From: Rhodospirillales bacterium
GTDB taxonomy: Bacteria; Pseudomonadota; Alphaproteobacteria; Rhodospirillales; Shumkoniaceae
Assembly (NCBI GenBank): GCA_018432935.1
Contig: JAHDSF010000007.1
Location: 1 to 64,000 of the forward strand
DNA length: 64,000 nucleotides
Direction of reading: 5' to 3'
A program made the translations under genes and the position numbers. This document shows positions 7,871 to 17,581 of the stretch, in pieces; the first letter of the stretch is position 1; the number at the start of each line of letters is the position of its first letter. The notes beneath the pieces were generated by a model. That model was not told the origin of the DNA. It saw only the letters and a program-made list of their open reading frames with translations, and did no database searches.

Positions 7871-8863
7871 ATGAACCTTGGACGCAGCTTTCTCGCGCTC
7901 GTCATCCTGATCGGAGCTGGATTCGCCCTCGTCGCTGATCGCCATCCGGGGGAGAATGCACCGCATCTCCAGGGGCCGCTCGACATCCCGCCCAGTACGA
8001 TGGGCGGATCGGCGCCCGAGCACCTTTACACGTTCGAAGAGCCCGAGTCGCTCTTCGCCGCTTCCACTCCCGCCGGCCACTCCGCCGGCGTCCTCGACGA
8101 GATCTTCCAGAGAATGGGCTACGACCTCGAGACTCTTCTCGAGGAGGGAGCCGACGACGTTCCGCGCGTGATCCTCGCCAATCTGCCGTCCGATCTGGGC
8201 GAGATCCGGGAGGTCAAGCTGCGCAAGGCGCTGTTCGTGCGCAGCGTCCTGCCGCTGATCCTGCAGGTGAACGAGGAGATCCTGGGCGAGCGGCGCCGCC
8301 TTTGGCAGATCTGGTACGATCGCCACATGAGCGAAAGCTTGCGTCCCGAGGACGAGCTGTGGCTGGCGGCCATGTCCGAGAAGTACCGCTCGCGGCGCGG
8401 CGACGTCGCCGAACTGCTGCAGAAGATCGACATCATCCCGCCGTCGCTGGCGGTCGCCCAGGCAGCCGAGGAAAGCGGCTGGGGCACCTCGCGGTTCTCG
8501 CGCGAAGGCAACGCCATCTTCGGCCAGTGGACGTTCGTCGCGTCCGACGAAGGGCTGGTGCCGGAAGACCGCGACGAGGATGCCGACCACCGAGTCCGCA
8601 GCTTCGACAACCTGCTCGAGTCGGCGCGTGCCTACGCCCTCAATCTGAACACCCACCGCGCCTATCGGGAGTTCCGCAAGCGTCGGGCGGCGTTGCGCGC
8701 CGACGGCGCCCAGGTGGAGGGGCTGAAGCTGGCAGTGGCCCTGGGGCGCTATTCCGAACGCGGGCAGGAATACGTCAAGACCCTGCGCGCCCACATCCGC
8801 ACCAACAAGCTGCATCTGCTCGACGGTGCCCGCCTGCGCGACGAAAACCGCAGCATGATCTAG
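7871..8863 (+). CDS. Bax-like glucosaminidase-domain protein
   Basis: The 330-residue product has an N-terminal hydrophobic anchor or signal segment (about 4-22), a linker, and a C-terminal glucosaminidase (Bax/FlgJ-like) domain from about 180. The segment LAVAQAAEESGWGTSRF carries the glutamates expected at the catalytic site (Glu200/Glu201). It is followed by NAIFGQWTF, typical of Bax. Predicted role: peptidoglycan glycan-strand hydrolysis or remodelling in the periplasm. The neighbour at 8881 is another cell-wall enzyme, convergently oriented. Confidence 0.85.
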   Translation: MNLGRSFLALVILIGAGFALVADRHPGENAPHLQGPLDIPPSTMGGSAPEHLYTFEEPESLFAASTPAGHSAGVLDEIFQRMGYDLETLLEEGADDVPRVILANLPSDLGEIREVKLRKALFVRSVLPLILQVNEEILGERRRLWQIWYDRHMSESLRPEDELWLAAMSEKYRSRRGDVAELLQKIDIIPPSLAVAQAAEESGWGTSRFSREGNAIFGQWTFVASDEGLVPEDRDEDADHRVRSFDNLLESARAYALNLNTHRAYREFRKRRAALRADGAQVEGLKLAVALGRYSERGQEYVKTLRAHIRTNKLHLLDGARLRDENRSMI

Positions 8864-8880
8864 CCGGCAGCGCGACGCCG

Positions 8881-9435
8881 CTACGCCATCATCGGCAGCG
8901 GCAGCGCGCGGTCGCTGATCAGCGGGTAGCTGCGCGGCGAGAACATCTGGTAGTGCCACCATTCCATGAGGTAGCAGTCCCAGCCGGCCGAAACCATGAT
9001 GCCGAGAAGCAGGTAGCGGTTGCGCTGGGCTTCCTTCGGGACCGCGGTGTTGCCGTGATGGGACAGCGGCGTGAAGGCGTCGAACGCGGTGCCCATGTCG
9101 AGCTCGCAGCCCTCGCCGTCGACCAGCGTCAGGTCGACCGCCACCCCGCGCGAATGCGGCGAGCCCTTCCTGGGGTCGGCCAGGAACTCCGGGTCGGGCG
9201 TGTGGTTCCACAGCGCCCACTGCGCCTCGGTCGGCCGGAACGCGTCGAGGATCTTCAGCCGCAGACCATGCTCGCCGGCCAGAGCGGCGGCGCGCACGAG
9301 CTGGGCCTCGGCCTCGGGACGCAGATAGCAGGCATTGCGACGGTAGACCGGCTTGCCGGTGAAGTTGTTGTTGCCGGCATAGGCGAGATCGACGACGACG
9401 TCGTAGCGTTCCGGCGTGATTTCGACGAGCAGCAT
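8881..9435 (-). CDS. ddpX: D-alanyl-D-alanine dipeptidase (VanX/DdpX family)
   Basis: A 184-residue zinc dipeptidase from the ATG at 9435 (AAGG five bases upstream). Catalytic features are all present: Arg67 in DAFRP, zinc ligands His94 and Asp101 in SPHSRGVAVD, catalytic Glu158 and zinc ligand His161 in EWWHYQ. It hydrolyses D-Ala-D-Ala, recycling D-Ala or, in other hosts, contributing to vancomycin resistance. No vanHA genes accompany it, so a housekeeping or nutritional role is inferred. An upstream in-frame extension to 9504 is Arg-rich and unlikely. Confidence 0.92.
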   Translation of the reverse strand: MLLVEITPERYDVVVDLAYAGNNNFTGKPVYRRNACYLRPEAEAQLVRAAALAGEHGLRLKILDAFRPTEAQWALWNHTPDPEFLADPRKGSPHSRGVAVDLTLVDGEGCELDMGTAFDAFTPLSHHGNTAVPKEAQRNRYLLLGIMVSAGWDCYLMEWWHYQMFSPRSYPLISDRALPLPMMA

Positions 9436-9517
9436 GACGACCTTATGTTGGTTCTTGTCGTGGCGGGCGGGGCGCGAGTATAGCCCTCGCCGCCGCGCGG
9501 ACAAGCGCCGACGCGGC

Positions 9518-10150
9518 TCAGCGTTGCGCTTCGGTCGCCATCCTGATCGCCAGCGCGGCCAGCGCCGTGCCCATCAACCAGCGCTGGACGGCGGCCCAGG
9601 TCGGGCGCGCCGCCAGAAACGCCGCGATCGAGCCGGCAGCGCAAGCGATCAAGGCATTGACACTGACGCTGATCGCGATCTGCGTCGAGCCCAGGACCAG
9701 CGATTGGGTCAGGATGCTGCCGGCCGCGGGATCGATGAACTGCGGCAGCAGCGACAGATACAGCATGGCGATCTTGGGATTGAGCAGGTTGGTCAGCAGG
9801 CCCATCGCGAACAGCCGCCGCGGGCTGTCGACGGGAAGCGCGCGAATCTGGAACGGCGAGCGGCCGCCGGGGCGGATCGCCTGCCAGGCCAGCCACAGCA
9901 GGTAGGCAGCTCCGGCCAGCCGCAGTGCGTCGTAGGCGAACGGCACGGCGAACAGCAGCGCCGTGATTCCCAACACCGCGGCCAGCATGTAGGCAACGAA
10001 GCCGAGCGCAACCCCGCCGACCGAGATCAGCCCGGCCATTTGCCCCTGGGAGATCGAGCGCGAAATGATGTAGACCATGTTCGGCCCCGGCGTGAGCACC
10101 ATGCCGAGCGCAATCAGGGCGAAGGCCAGAAGGTTGCCGGTTTCGGGCAA
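9518..10150 (-). CDS. LysE/RhtB-family amino-acid exporter
   Basis: A 210-residue inner-membrane protein with about six hydrophobic segments. The family signature near the N-terminus is PGPNMVYIISRSISQG (about 22-37) and NPKIAMLYLSLLPQFI is present mid-protein (about 122-137). Members export amino acids such as homoserine, threonine or lysine; the substrate cannot be read from sequence. It is transcribed in the same direction as ddpX, about 80 bases upstream of it. Confidence 0.9.
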   Translation of the reverse strand: MPETGNLLAFALIALGMVLTPGPNMVYIISRSISQGQMAGLISVGGVALGFVAYMLAAVLGITALLFAVPFAYDALRLAGAAYLLWLAWQAIRPGGRSPFQIRALPVDSPRRLFAMGLLTNLLNPKIAMLYLSLLPQFIDPAAGSILTQSLVLGSTQIAISVSVNALIACAAGSIAAFLAARPTWAAVQRWLMGTALAALAIRMATEAQR

Positions 10151-10260
10151 GGCCGCTCTCCTCGACGGACGGGACGGATACGGTTGGTTATGGGCATCGG
10201 CGCCGATACTACATTCTCAAGCCGCTCGTCGGGTAGCCCCCGCGCGCCGGGAGGTGGCGC

Positions 10261-10917
10261 GTGAAGCTGCTTGCGTTCGATACCGCCACCGCGTCCTGCT
10301 CGGCCGCGGTCTGGTGCGACGGCGTCGTCCTGGCGGAGCGCTGCCATGCGATGGAACGAGGCCATTCCGAGGCGCTGGTGCCGATGATCGCAGCCGTCAT
10401 GGACGAGGCGGGTCTTGCCTTCGCCGAACTGGACGGGATCGCGGTGACGGTGGGCCCCGGAGCCTTCACCGGGGTGCGCATCGGCCTGGCGACCGCTCGC
10501 GCGCTGTCCCTGGCCGCCAACCTGCCGTGCCTCGGTGTCACCACCTTGGAAGCGGTCGCCGCCGACGTGCAGGCGGAGAACGATGTGGTGGTCGTGCTCG
10601 ACGCGAAGCGGAACGACGTCTATGCCCAGACCTTCTCGCCGGCGCTGCAGCCGCTCGAAGAGCCGGCAGCCATCCTGCCCGAGGCGCTGGCCGCCAGGCT
10701 CGCCGGCAACGCCGCCGTGACGCTCGCGGGGGACGGCTGCGAACTGGTGACCCCGGTTCTCGAAGCGGCGGGCGTCGTTTTCGCCGTGGCGCCGCCGCGC
10801 CGGCCTAGGGCACCCGTGGTGGCGCGAATCGCCGCCTCGCGCCGACAGCTCCGGTCGCCGCCGCCCCGACCGCTCTATCTGCGCGCGCCCGACGTGACGC
10901 TGCCGAAGACCGCGTAG
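10261..10917 (+). CDS. tsaB: tRNA t6A37 threonylcarbamoyl transferase component TsaB
   Basis: The 218-residue product starts at GTG 10261 with MKLLAFDTATASCSAAVW, the typical TsaB (YeaZ) opening of an ASKHA fold. VTVGPGAFTGVRIGLATARA (about 61-80) is the family's most conserved segment. TsaB dimerises with TsaD and TsaE to make t6A on ANN-decoding tRNAs. In many alphaproteobacteria rimI follows directly; here mucR follows instead. Confidence 0.94.
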   Translation: MKLLAFDTATASCSAAVWCDGVVLAERCHAMERGHSEALVPMIAAVMDEAGLAFAELDGIAVTVGPGAFTGVRIGLATARALSLAANLPCLGVTTLEAVAADVQAENDVVVVLDAKRNDVYAQTFSPALQPLEEPAAILPEALAARLAGNAAVTLAGDGCELVTPVLEAAGVVFAVAPPRRPRAPVVARIAASRRQLRSPPPRPLYLRAPDVTLPKTA

Positions 10918-11035
10918 AACAATGACAATGGGGGTTTCGCCTCCGCCGGTCACATTCACAAAATACTTTCTTCCGAAACTGTGCGGCGAGTAATATAACC
11001 AGCGCGTCCTTTTTCAGAAGGGGGGGCCGGATCAG

Positions 11036-11446
11036 ATGCTGGACAAGATGAGCAGCAACGAGTTGCTGGAACTGACGACGGAAATCGTCGTGGCGCACGT
11101 CGGCAACAATACCGTCGATTTGCGGGATCTGCCCAAGCTCATTCACGGCGTCCATGCCACCCTCTCCACCGTCGGTGCAGAGCCGACCATGCCCGAGGCG
11201 CCCAAGCCTGCGGTCGCGGTCAAGCGTTCGGTGTTCGCCGACCACATCGTCTGCCTCGACTGCGGCAAGAAGCTCAAGATGCTGAAGCGGCACCTCAAGA
11301 CGGCCCACGACATGACGCCCGACGAATACCGCCGCCGCTGGTCGCTCTCCGCCGACTATCCGCTGGTCGCGCCGAAGTACGCCGACCACCGCAGCTCGCT
11401 GGCCAAGCAGATCGGCCTCGGCACCAAGCGAACCAAGGAAGCCTGA
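11036..11446 (+). CDS. mucR: MucR/Ros-family zinc-finger transcriptional regulator
   Basis: A 136-residue protein with the prokaryotic C2H2-like zinc finger of the Ros/MucR family: IVCLDCGKKLKMLKRHLKTA, with Cys73, Cys76, His86 and His91. This is followed by the conserved MTPDEYRRRW element. The N-terminal part (ELTTEIVVAHVGNNTV) is the oligomerisation region. MucR proteins are H-NS-like, AT-rich-DNA-binding repressors of exopolysaccharide, motility and virulence genes. A G-rich Shine-Dalgarno lies about ten bases before the ATG. Confidence 0.95.
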   Translation: MLDKMSSNELLELTTEIVVAHVGNNTVDLRDLPKLIHGVHATLSTVGAEPTMPEAPKPAVAVKRSVFADHIVCLDCGKKLKMLKRHLKTAHDMTPDEYRRRWSLSADYPLVAPKYADHRSSLAKQIGLGTKRTKEA

Positions 11447-11527
11447 GGCCGAGTGTGGCATTCGCCTCTGGCATGTTGCGAACGAATCGCGGTAGTATGC
11501 GTCAGATTGTCCAGCAAGCAGGCAAAG

Positions 11528-11983
11528 ATGGCCCGCACGTCCCGTATTGAGCAGTTGTGCGTCCAGAAGGGCATGAAGATGACTGGGCAGCGCCGCGTCA
11601 TCGCCACCGTGTTGTCGGATGCGGACGATCACCCCGATGTCGAGGAAGTGTACCGGCGCGCAACCAAGATCGATCCCGGCATCAGCATTGCGACCGTCTA
11701 CCGGACCGTCCGCCTCCTGGAGGAGGCCAACATCCTGGAACGGCACGAGTTCGGCGACGGCCGGTCGCGCTACGAGGAGATCACCGACAGCCACCACGAC
11801 CACCTGATCGACGTCCACAGCGGCAAGGTGGTCGAGTTCACCAGCAGCGAGATCGAGGCCATCCAGGAGAGGATCGCGCGCGAGCACGGCTTCCGTCTGG
11901 TCGGCCATCGTCTCGAACTGTACGGGGTGTTCGAGGGTGGCGGCACCGATCCGCGCAAGGACGCAGACGACGAGAGCCGGTGA
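11528..11983 (+). CDS. fur: Fur/Mur-family metal-responsive repressor
   Basis: A 151-residue Fur-family protein from ATG 11528 (MARTSRIEQLCVQKGMKMTG). It has a winged-helix DNA-binding region with ISIATVYRTVRLLEEA and a metal-binding HHDHLIDVHSGK segment. The two cysteines that follow HHDHLI in E. coli Fur are replaced by DVHS, as in alphaproteobacterial Fur/Mur proteins that sense iron or manganese. An in-frame extension to 11453 is not expected for the family. A second family member, Irr, lies at 31422. Confidence 0.9.
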   Translation: MARTSRIEQLCVQKGMKMTGQRRVIATVLSDADDHPDVEEVYRRATKIDPGISIATVYRTVRLLEEANILERHEFGDGRSRYEEITDSHHDHLIDVHSGKVVEFTSSEIEAIQERIAREHGFRLVGHRLELYGVFEGGGTDPRKDADDESR

Positions 11984-12082
11984 AGGCAGCAGGAAGCGCC
12001 ATATAAGGGAGTGATGCGGTCGCCGCGCCGCCGGCTGCGGCGGCGGTTGTCGTGCTGTTCTGCAGAGGCGGCTTCGAGGGCA

Positions 12083-13423
12083 TTGAGCAAAAAACTGCAC
12101 ATCAAGACGTACGGCTGCCAGATGAACGTCTACGACTCGGGCCGCATGGCCGACGTCCTGGCGCCGCTTGGCTACACCGGCACCGACGAGGCGCGGGACG
12201 CCGACCTCATCATCCTCAACACCTGCCACATCCGCGAGAAGGCCGCCGAAAAGGTCTATTCCGAGTTGGGCCGCCTGCGCGCCGTCAAGGAAGCCCGCGC
12301 GCGCGCCGGACGCCCGCTGCTGCTGGGCGTCGCCGGCTGCGTGGCCCAGGCCGAGGGCGACGAGGTTCGCCGCCGCGCTCCCCATGTCGATCTTGTCGTC
12401 GGTCCGCAGACATACCACCGCCTGCCCGAGCTGCTGGAGCGGCTGGCGCGCCGCGCCGGCGCCGGCGTACTGGTCGACTTCCCGGCCGATTCGAAATTCG
12501 ACTCGCTGCCCGACAACCGTCACGTCACCGCAGGAGCGGCTTTCCTGACGGTCCAGGAAGGATGTGACAAGTTCTGCAGCTTCTGCGTCGTGCCCTACAC
12601 CCGCGGCGCCGAGACCTCGCGGCCGGCATCCGACGTGCTCGCCGAGGCACGCAGCCTGGTCGCCGCCGGGGCGCGCGAGATCACGCTGTTGGGCCAGAAC
12701 GTCAATTCGTATCACGGCGAGGGCAACGACGGGCGGACGTGGGACCTGGCGCGGCTGATCGCCGCCCTGGCCGAGGTCGACGGCCTCGCCCGCATCCGCT
12801 ACACCACCTCCTATCCCGCCGACATGAGCGACGAGCTGATCCGTGCCCATGGCGAGATCCCCCAGCTGATGCCGTTCCTGCACCTGCCGGTGCAGTCGGG
12901 ATCGGACGCCGTGCTGAAGGCGATGAACCGCCGCCACAACGCCGACGACTATCGGCGGATCGTCGGGCGGCTGCGCGCGGCGCGGCCGGATCTGGCGCTG
13001 TCGTCCGACTTCATCGTCGGCTTCCCGGGAGAGAGCGAGGCCGATTTCGCCGCCACCCTGCGGCTGGTCGAGGAGATCGGGTTCGTGCAGGCCTATTCCT
13101 TCAAGTACAGCGCACGGCCGGGCACCCCGGCGGCGCAGATGGATGGCCAGGTGCCGGATCCGCTCAAGGCCGAGCGGCTGGCTCTCCTGCAGGAGCTCCT
13201 GAACGCCCAGCAGATCGCCTTCAACCGGGCCTGCGCCGGGCGGGTGCTGCCGGTGCTGCTGGAGCGCCAGGGCCGCCGCTGCGGCCAGCTCGTCGGCCGC
13301 AGCCCCTACATGCAGGCAGTCCATGTCGAAGCCGACGGGGCGCTGCTGGGCTCGGTGGTGCCGCTGCGCATTCGCGAGGGCCTGCCCAACAGTCTGCGCG
13401 GGGAAGCGATGGGGGTTTCATGA
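12083..13423 (+). CDS. miaB: tRNA-2-methylthio-N6-dimethylallyladenosine synthase
   Basis: A radical-SAM methylthiotransferase that converts i6A37 to ms2i6A37 in tRNAs reading UNN codons. Domains are UPF0004 (from [18 protein letters not shown]), radical SAM with the CxxxCxxC triplet in [17 protein letters not shown], and a C-terminal TRAM domain. I prefer the TTG at 12083 (446 aa) because [13 protein letters not shown] starts within a few residues of the N-terminus in known MiaB. The longer frame from 12011 adds an Arg-rich stretch unlike the family. It overlaps phoH by ATGA. Confidence 0.93.
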   Translation: MSKKLHIKTYGCQMNVYDSGRMADVLAPLGYTGTDEARDADLIILNTCHIREKAAEKVYSELGRLRAVKEARARAGRPLLLGVAGCVAQAEGDEVRRRAPHVDLVVGPQTYHRLPELLERLARRAGAGVLVDFPADSKFDSLPDNRHVTAGAAFLTVQEGCDKFCSFCVVPYTRGAETSRPASDVLAEARSLVAAGAREITLLGQNVNSYHGEGNDGRTWDLARLIAALAEVDGLARIRYTTSYPADMSDELIRAHGEIPQLMPFLHLPVQSGSDAVLKAMNRRHNADDYRRIVGRLRAARPDLALSSDFIVGFPGESEADFAATLRLVEEIGFVQAYSFKYSARPGTPAAQMDGQVPDPLKAERLALLQELLNAQQIAFNRACAGRVLPVLLERQGRRCGQLVGRSPYMQAVHVEADGALLGSVVPLRIREGLPNSLRGEAMGVS

Positions 13424-14442
13424 GCGACGGGCGTTCGGACCGGGCGCAGCGCGCCAGTCGGCAGGTCGAGTTCCGCGACAATGGCCTGGCGCTGCAGTTG
13501 TTCGGCTATCACGACAGCAACCTGGCGCGGCTCGAGAGCAAGCTCGATGTCACCCTGCACGCGCGCGGCAATACGGTGACCGCGGTCGGCAGCAGCGACG
13601 CCGTGGCCGCCGCCGAGGAGATCCTCAACAGCCTGTACGCGAGGCTCGCCAGGGGCCTGCCGGTCGGCACCGACGAGGTCGACGCGGCGGTCCGCATGCT
13701 CGACAGCGACGCCGGCCTCGAGACGGCGACGGTGATGGAGGTCCGCACCCGCAAGCGCCGCATCTCGCCGCGCACGCCCGGCCAGGCCGAGTACCTCAAG
13801 GCGATCGACGCCAGCGACCTGGTGTTCGGCCTCGGGCCGGCCGGCACCGGCAAGACCTACCTGGCAGTCGCCAAGGCGGTGGAACGGCTGGTCACCGGCG
13901 AAGTCGACCGCATCATCCTGTCGCGCCCGGCGGTGGAGGCGGGCGAGCAGCTCGGGTTCCTGCCCGGCGACATGCGCGAGAAGGTCGATCCCTACTTGCG
14001 CCCCCTCTACGACGCCCTCAACGACATGCTGCCGTCGAGCCAGGTGGCGAAGCGGCTGGAGAGCGGCGAGATCGAGGTGGCGCCGCTGGCCTTCATGCGC
14101 GGCCGCACCCTGTCGAATGCGTTCGTTATCCTCGACGAGGCGCAGAACACGACCGCGGTGCAGATGAAGATGTTCCTGACGCGGCTCGGCGAGAACGCAC
14201 GGATGGTGGTGACCGGCGACCTGACGCAGGTCGACCTGCCGCGCGGCACGCGATCCGGGCTGCGCGACGCCTGCGAGACCCTGAAAGGTGTCGACGGCGT
14301 GGCGTTCGTCGAGTTCACGGACGCCGACGTTGTGCGGCATCCGCTGGTGACGCGGATCGTCCGCGCCTACGAGCGGGTCGAGAAGCGGCGGCGCTCGGCC
14401 GCCCGATACGAGGGAGCCGATGACGACGGAAGATCCCGCTGA
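13420..14442 (+). CDS. phoH: PhoH-like ATPase
   Basis: A 340-residue PhoH/YbeZ-type protein starting at ATG 13420, inside the miaB stop (ATGA). It has a Walker A motif [11 protein letters not shown], Walker B-like [17 protein letters not shown], and the C-terminal GDLTQVDLP segment typical of the family. YbeZ works with YbeY in rRNA and ribosome quality control. The adjacent, overlapping ybeY gene supports that link. It overlaps ybeY by 23 bases. Confidence 0.95.
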   Translation: MSDGRSDRAQRASRQVEFRDNGLALQLFGYHDSNLARLESKLDVTLHARGNTVTAVGSSDAVAAAEEILNSLYARLARGLPVGTDEVDAAVRMLDSDAGLETATVMEVRTRKRRISPRTPGQAEYLKAIDASDLVFGLGPAGTGKTYLAVAKAVERLVTGEVDRIILSRPAVEAGEQLGFLPGDMREKVDPYLRPLYDALNDMLPSSQVAKRLESGEIEVAPLAFMRGRTLSNAFVILDEAQNTTAVQMKMFLTRLGENARMVVTGDLTQVDLPRGTRSGLRDACETLKGVDGVAFVEFTDADVVRHPLVTRIVRAYERVEKRRRSAARYEGADDDGRSR

Positions 14443-14944
14443 AAGCCCGGAGATCGCCCTTGACGTCCGCGCCGACGGCTGGCGCGCGGCGGCGCCGGGG
14501 GTCGAGGCGGCAGCGCTGCGGGCGGTACGCGCCGCGCTGGCCCATTGCCGGGCGGGCCGGGTCGAGCTGGCCCTGGTGCTGGCCGACGACGCTTTCGTGC
14601 ACGAGCTCAACCGAACCTACCGCCACGTCGACAGCCCGACCAACGTGCTGGCTTTCGCCAGCCGCGACGGCGACCCGGAGTGGCTGCCTCCAGGGGCCGC
14701 CGAACCGCTCGGGGACGTCGTTGTCGCCCTCGAGACGACGTTGCGCGAGGCGACCGATTCGAACCTCCCGGTTGCCGACCATTTAAGTCACCTGACGATC
14801 CATGGTATCCTGCACCTTCTGGGGCACGACCACGACAGCGACGATCGCGCGGCCGAAATGGAACGGCTGGAGATCGAGATTCTTGCCGGTTTGGGGATTC
14901 CTGATCCCTACCGTGCCGAACCCTGCAATGGCCAAGGACGATGA
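14420..14944 (+). CDS. ybeY: endoribonuclease YbeY
   Basis: A 174-residue UPF0054 metalloprotein with the zinc-binding motif HGILHLLGHDHDSDD (about 127-141) and upstream NRTYRHVDSPTNVLAF. YbeY matures the 3' end of 16S rRNA and takes part in 70S quality control. The start lies within the 3' end of phoH, and the gene overlaps corC by four bases, indicating translational coupling along the operon. Confidence 0.95.
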   Translation: MTTEDPAESPEIALDVRADGWRAAAPGVEAAALRAVRAALAHCRAGRVELALVLADDAFVHELNRTYRHVDSPTNVLAFASRDGDPEWLPPGAAEPLGDVVVALETTLREATDSNLPVADHLSHLTIHGILHLLGHDHDSDDRAAEMERLEIEILAGLGIPDPYRAEPCNGQGR

Positions 14945-15852
14945 ACGACCAAGCATGCAGTAGCGGGCCCCGCAATGGCGGGGCCCAAACGGATTCTCTT
15001 TCGGAACTTCTCAAACGGTGGATGCGGGTGCTGCGAACTCGCGAATCCGAAGTCTCCGCCCGGGATACCCTCGAAGAGCTGATCGAGGAGCGGGAAGAAG
15101 AAGAAATCCCGATCAATGCGGACGAGCGTCGTCTGCTGGCCAACATCCTGGAGCTGCGCGACCGCGAAGTGCAGGATGTGATGGTGCCGCGGCCGGACAT
15201 CGTCGCCGTCGATGTCGACACCGGGCTTGCCGACCTGGTGCGGACGATGACCGACCAGGCCCACTCCCGAATCCCCGTCTACCGCGAGAGCCTCGACGAC
15301 GCGCTGGGCATGGTGCACATCAAGGACGTGCTGGCCTGGCGCGGCCGCGACGACGAGTTCCAGCTTTCCAAGATCCTGCGTCGGGTGCTGTTCGTCTCCC
15401 CGTTCATGCGGGTGCTGGAGCTGCTGCTCGAGATGCGGACCGAGCGCTGCCACATGGCGCTGGTGGTGGACGAGTTCGGCGGCGTCGACGGCCTGGTCAC
15501 CATCGAGGACCTGGTCGAGGAGATCGTCGGCGAGATCCAGGACGAGCACGACAAGAGTCACGATCCGGTGCTGGTACGCCGCGGCGATGGCAGCTGGGAC
15601 GCCGACGCGCGGGTCGAGATCGAGGATCTCGAGGAGGCGCTGGGTCCGTTCGTGTCCGAGGACGAGCGCGACGAGATCGACACCGTGGGCGGGCTCGTCT
15701 TCGCGCTGGCCGGACACGTCCCGGTTCGCGGCGAACTGGTGCCCCACCCGTCGGGCCTGGAATTCGAAGTCCTCGACGCCGACCCGCGCCACATCCGCCG
15801 CCTGCGCGTCCGGCGCAAGACCTCTGCCGGCAGCGGCGACGGCGTCAGCTGA
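14941..15852 (+). CDS. corC: CorC/HlyC-family CBS-domain protein
   Basis: The 303-residue product has a conserved N-terminal segment and then a CBS pair (about 70-195; REVQDVMVPRPDIVAVDVDT starts it, with DEFGGVDGLVTIEDLVEEI in the second half). A CorC_HlyC transporter-associated domain follows at about 210-290 (TVGGLVFALAGHVPVRGE). There are no membrane segments, so this is the cytosolic CorC type, linked to Mg/Co efflux and membrane integrity. It lies between ybeY and lnt as in many proteobacteria. Confidence 0.93.
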   Translation: MNDQACSSGPRNGGAQTDSLSELLKRWMRVLRTRESEVSARDTLEELIEEREEEEIPINADERRLLANILELRDREVQDVMVPRPDIVAVDVDTGLADLVRTMTDQAHSRIPVYRESLDDALGMVHIKDVLAWRGRDDEFQLSKILRRVLFVSPFMRVLELLLEMRTERCHMALVVDEFGGVDGLVTIEDLVEEIVGEIQDEHDKSHDPVLVRRGDGSWDADARVEIEDLEEALGPFVSEDERDEIDTVGGLVFALAGHVPVRGELVPHPSGLEFEVLDADPRHIRRLRVRRKTSAGSGDGVS

Positions 15853-15853
15853 C

Positions 15854-17452
15854 GTGCGCGCCGCCGTTCCGACCACCCCCGGACTGAGGCCGCTGGCCGG
15901 TGTGCGGGACGCGGTGTTGCGCGCTCCCCTGTTCTGGCGCGCTGCGCTGGCGCCTGCGGCCGGAGCCTTGTCGGCAGCCGCGTTCCCGCCGCTGCACCAG
16001 GTCTACGTTTTCGTTCCCGCCCTCGCCGTTCTGCTGTGGCTGGTCGACGGGGCGGCCAGCCGTCGCGCCGCGTTCGGATGGGGCTGGCTGTTCGGCTTCG
16101 GCCACTTCGCCGCCGGACTGTACTGGGTCTACTACGCGTTCCTGGTCGAGGCCGGCACCTACGGCTTTCTGGCTCCGTTTGCGGTGGTCGGCCTGGCCGC
16201 GTTGCTCGCCTTCTTCACCGGCGCCGTTGCCGTTGCCGCGGCCGGCGGCCGGCGAACCGGCATCGCGCGGGTGGTGCGCCTGGCCGCCGCCTGGACCCTC
16301 GTGGAATGGCTGCGGTCGTGGGTGCTGACCGGATTCCCGTGGAACATGCTGGGCACGGCATGGACGTTTTCCGAGCCGATGATGCAGCCGGCGGCCTGGA
16401 TCGGCGCTTACGGCCTGAGCTTCGCCACCTTCTGCCTGGCGGCATTGCCGGCGACGCTCGCCGATCCGGACGTGACGCTGCGCCGTTCGGGGGTCGTGCT
16501 TGGCTCGTGCGCGATCCTTCTGGGGTCGTGGTACGGTGCCGGCGCGGCCAGGCTGGCGTCGGCTGCCGACGACACCGTTCCCGGGGTGCGGCTGCGCCTG
16601 GTCCAACCCGCCATCCCGCAGAAACTGAAGTGGCAGAGCGACCTCCGCCTGGCACACCTGCGTCGGCAGGTGGCGATGAGCCTGGAGCCGCTCGGCGACG
16701 GGCCGCCGCCGACCCACGTCATCTGGGCCGAGACGGCGGTGCCGTACGTCGTCGACCTCGAGCGCACGGCCGACCTCTTCGCCTTCATCGCCCAGGCCGC
16801 GCCGCCGGGCGGGCAGGTCATATTCGGGGCCCCCCGGGCACAGCGAGGCGACGAATTCCTGCGCAACGCACTGCTGGCGGTCGACGAGCACGGCACGGTG
16901 GGCGCCTACTACGACAAGACCCATCTCGTGCCGTTCGGCGAGTACGTGCCGTTCCGCAGCGTTCTCCGCTTTTCCAAGCTGGTCCAGACCCGCGGCGACT
17001 TCGTGTCCGGGGACGGCCTGAAGACGCTGCGCGTCGCCGGACTGCCGCCGTTCTCGCCCCTGATCTGCTACGAAGTCATCTTTCCCGGCGCGGTTGTCGG
17101 GGCAGGCGAGCGACCGCGCCTGCTCCTGAACATCACCAACGACGCCTGGTTCGGCCTCTCGGCGGGACCCTATCAGCACTTCGCTTCGGCCCGGATGCGG
17201 GCGGTCGAGGAGGGACTGCCGCTGGTCCGGGTCGCCAATAACGGGATTTCCGGCGTGGTCGACGCCTACGGCCGCGTCCGCACCGCGATCGGACTCGACC
17301 GCCAAGCAGTGGTCGACAGCAGCCTGCCCGTTGCGGTAGAAGGGGGCGCCCTTATCGGTAACTTTGGCAACGCGCCGGTCCTGGTGGTACTCGCGGTTGC
17401 TTTCTTCGTTCTTCTCTTTGCTTTTAAAGAGAATTTTCCGCATCGACGCTAA
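15854..17452 (+). CDS. lnt: apolipoprotein N-acyltransferase
   Basis: A 532-residue inner-membrane enzyme that N-acylates the lipoprotein N-terminal cysteine. I chose GTG 15854, one base after the corC stop; the longer open frame overlaps corC. Hydrophobic segments fill the first 220 residues, followed by a nitrilase domain. The catalytic triad is visible: Glu in IWAETAVPYV, Lys in YYDKTHLVPFGEYVP, Cys in SPLICYEVIFPG. A final hydrophobic segment lies near the C-terminus. Confidence 0.95.
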   Translation: MRAAVPTTPGLRPLAGVRDAVLRAPLFWRAALAPAAGALSAAAFPPLHQVYVFVPALAVLLWLVDGAASRRAAFGWGWLFGFGHFAAGLYWVYYAFLVEAGTYGFLAPFAVVGLAALLAFFTGAVAVAAAGGRRTGIARVVRLAAAWTLVEWLRSWVLTGFPWNMLGTAWTFSEPMMQPAAWIGAYGLSFATFCLAALPATLADPDVTLRRSGVVLGSCAILLGSWYGAGAARLASAADDTVPGVRLRLVQPAIPQKLKWQSDLRLAHLRRQVAMSLEPLGDGPPPTHVIWAETAVPYVVDLERTADLFAFIAQAAPPGGQVIFGAPRAQRGDEFLRNALLAVDEHGTVGAYYDKTHLVPFGEYVPFRSVLRFSKLVQTRGDFVSGDGLKTLRVAGLPPFSPLICYEVIFPGAVVGAGERPRLLLNITNDAWFGLSAGPYQHFASARMRAVEEGLPLVRVANNGISGVVDAYGRVRTAIGLDRQAVVDSSLPVAVEGGALIGNFGNAPVLVVLAVAFFVLLFAFKENFPHRR

Positions 17453-17495
17453 GCCTTTTGCATACGTTTCCCCCGGTTGGGCATAGAAGAATATG

Positions 17496-17524
17496 TTGAC
17501 GGAACCTAGTGTTTCGCCTAGCGT
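17496..17524 (+). promoter_or_regulatory. candidate promoter of the XRE-family gene
   Basis: TTGACG (17496-17501), 17-base spacer, TAGCGT (17519-17524). The -35 is strong and the -10 mediocre. A small hairpin (CTCCCG-TTA-CGGGAG) follows immediately. Confidence 0.4.
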
Positions 17525-17581
17525 GTCTCCCGTTACGGGAGCCCGCCCGTACCGTTCAACCAAGAGGTAAAACACCGAGAG

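Noticed and set aside
12011-12082. N-terminal extension of MiaB
   Set aside because: Arg-rich residues absent from the family; the TTG at 12083 gives the expected N-terminus, although its ribosome site is weak.
10805-13324. An 839-codon open frame antisense to fur and miaB
   Set aside because: Long antisense frames arise freely in GC-rich codons; the sense strand encodes clear Fur and MiaB and the antisense product has no recognisable domain.
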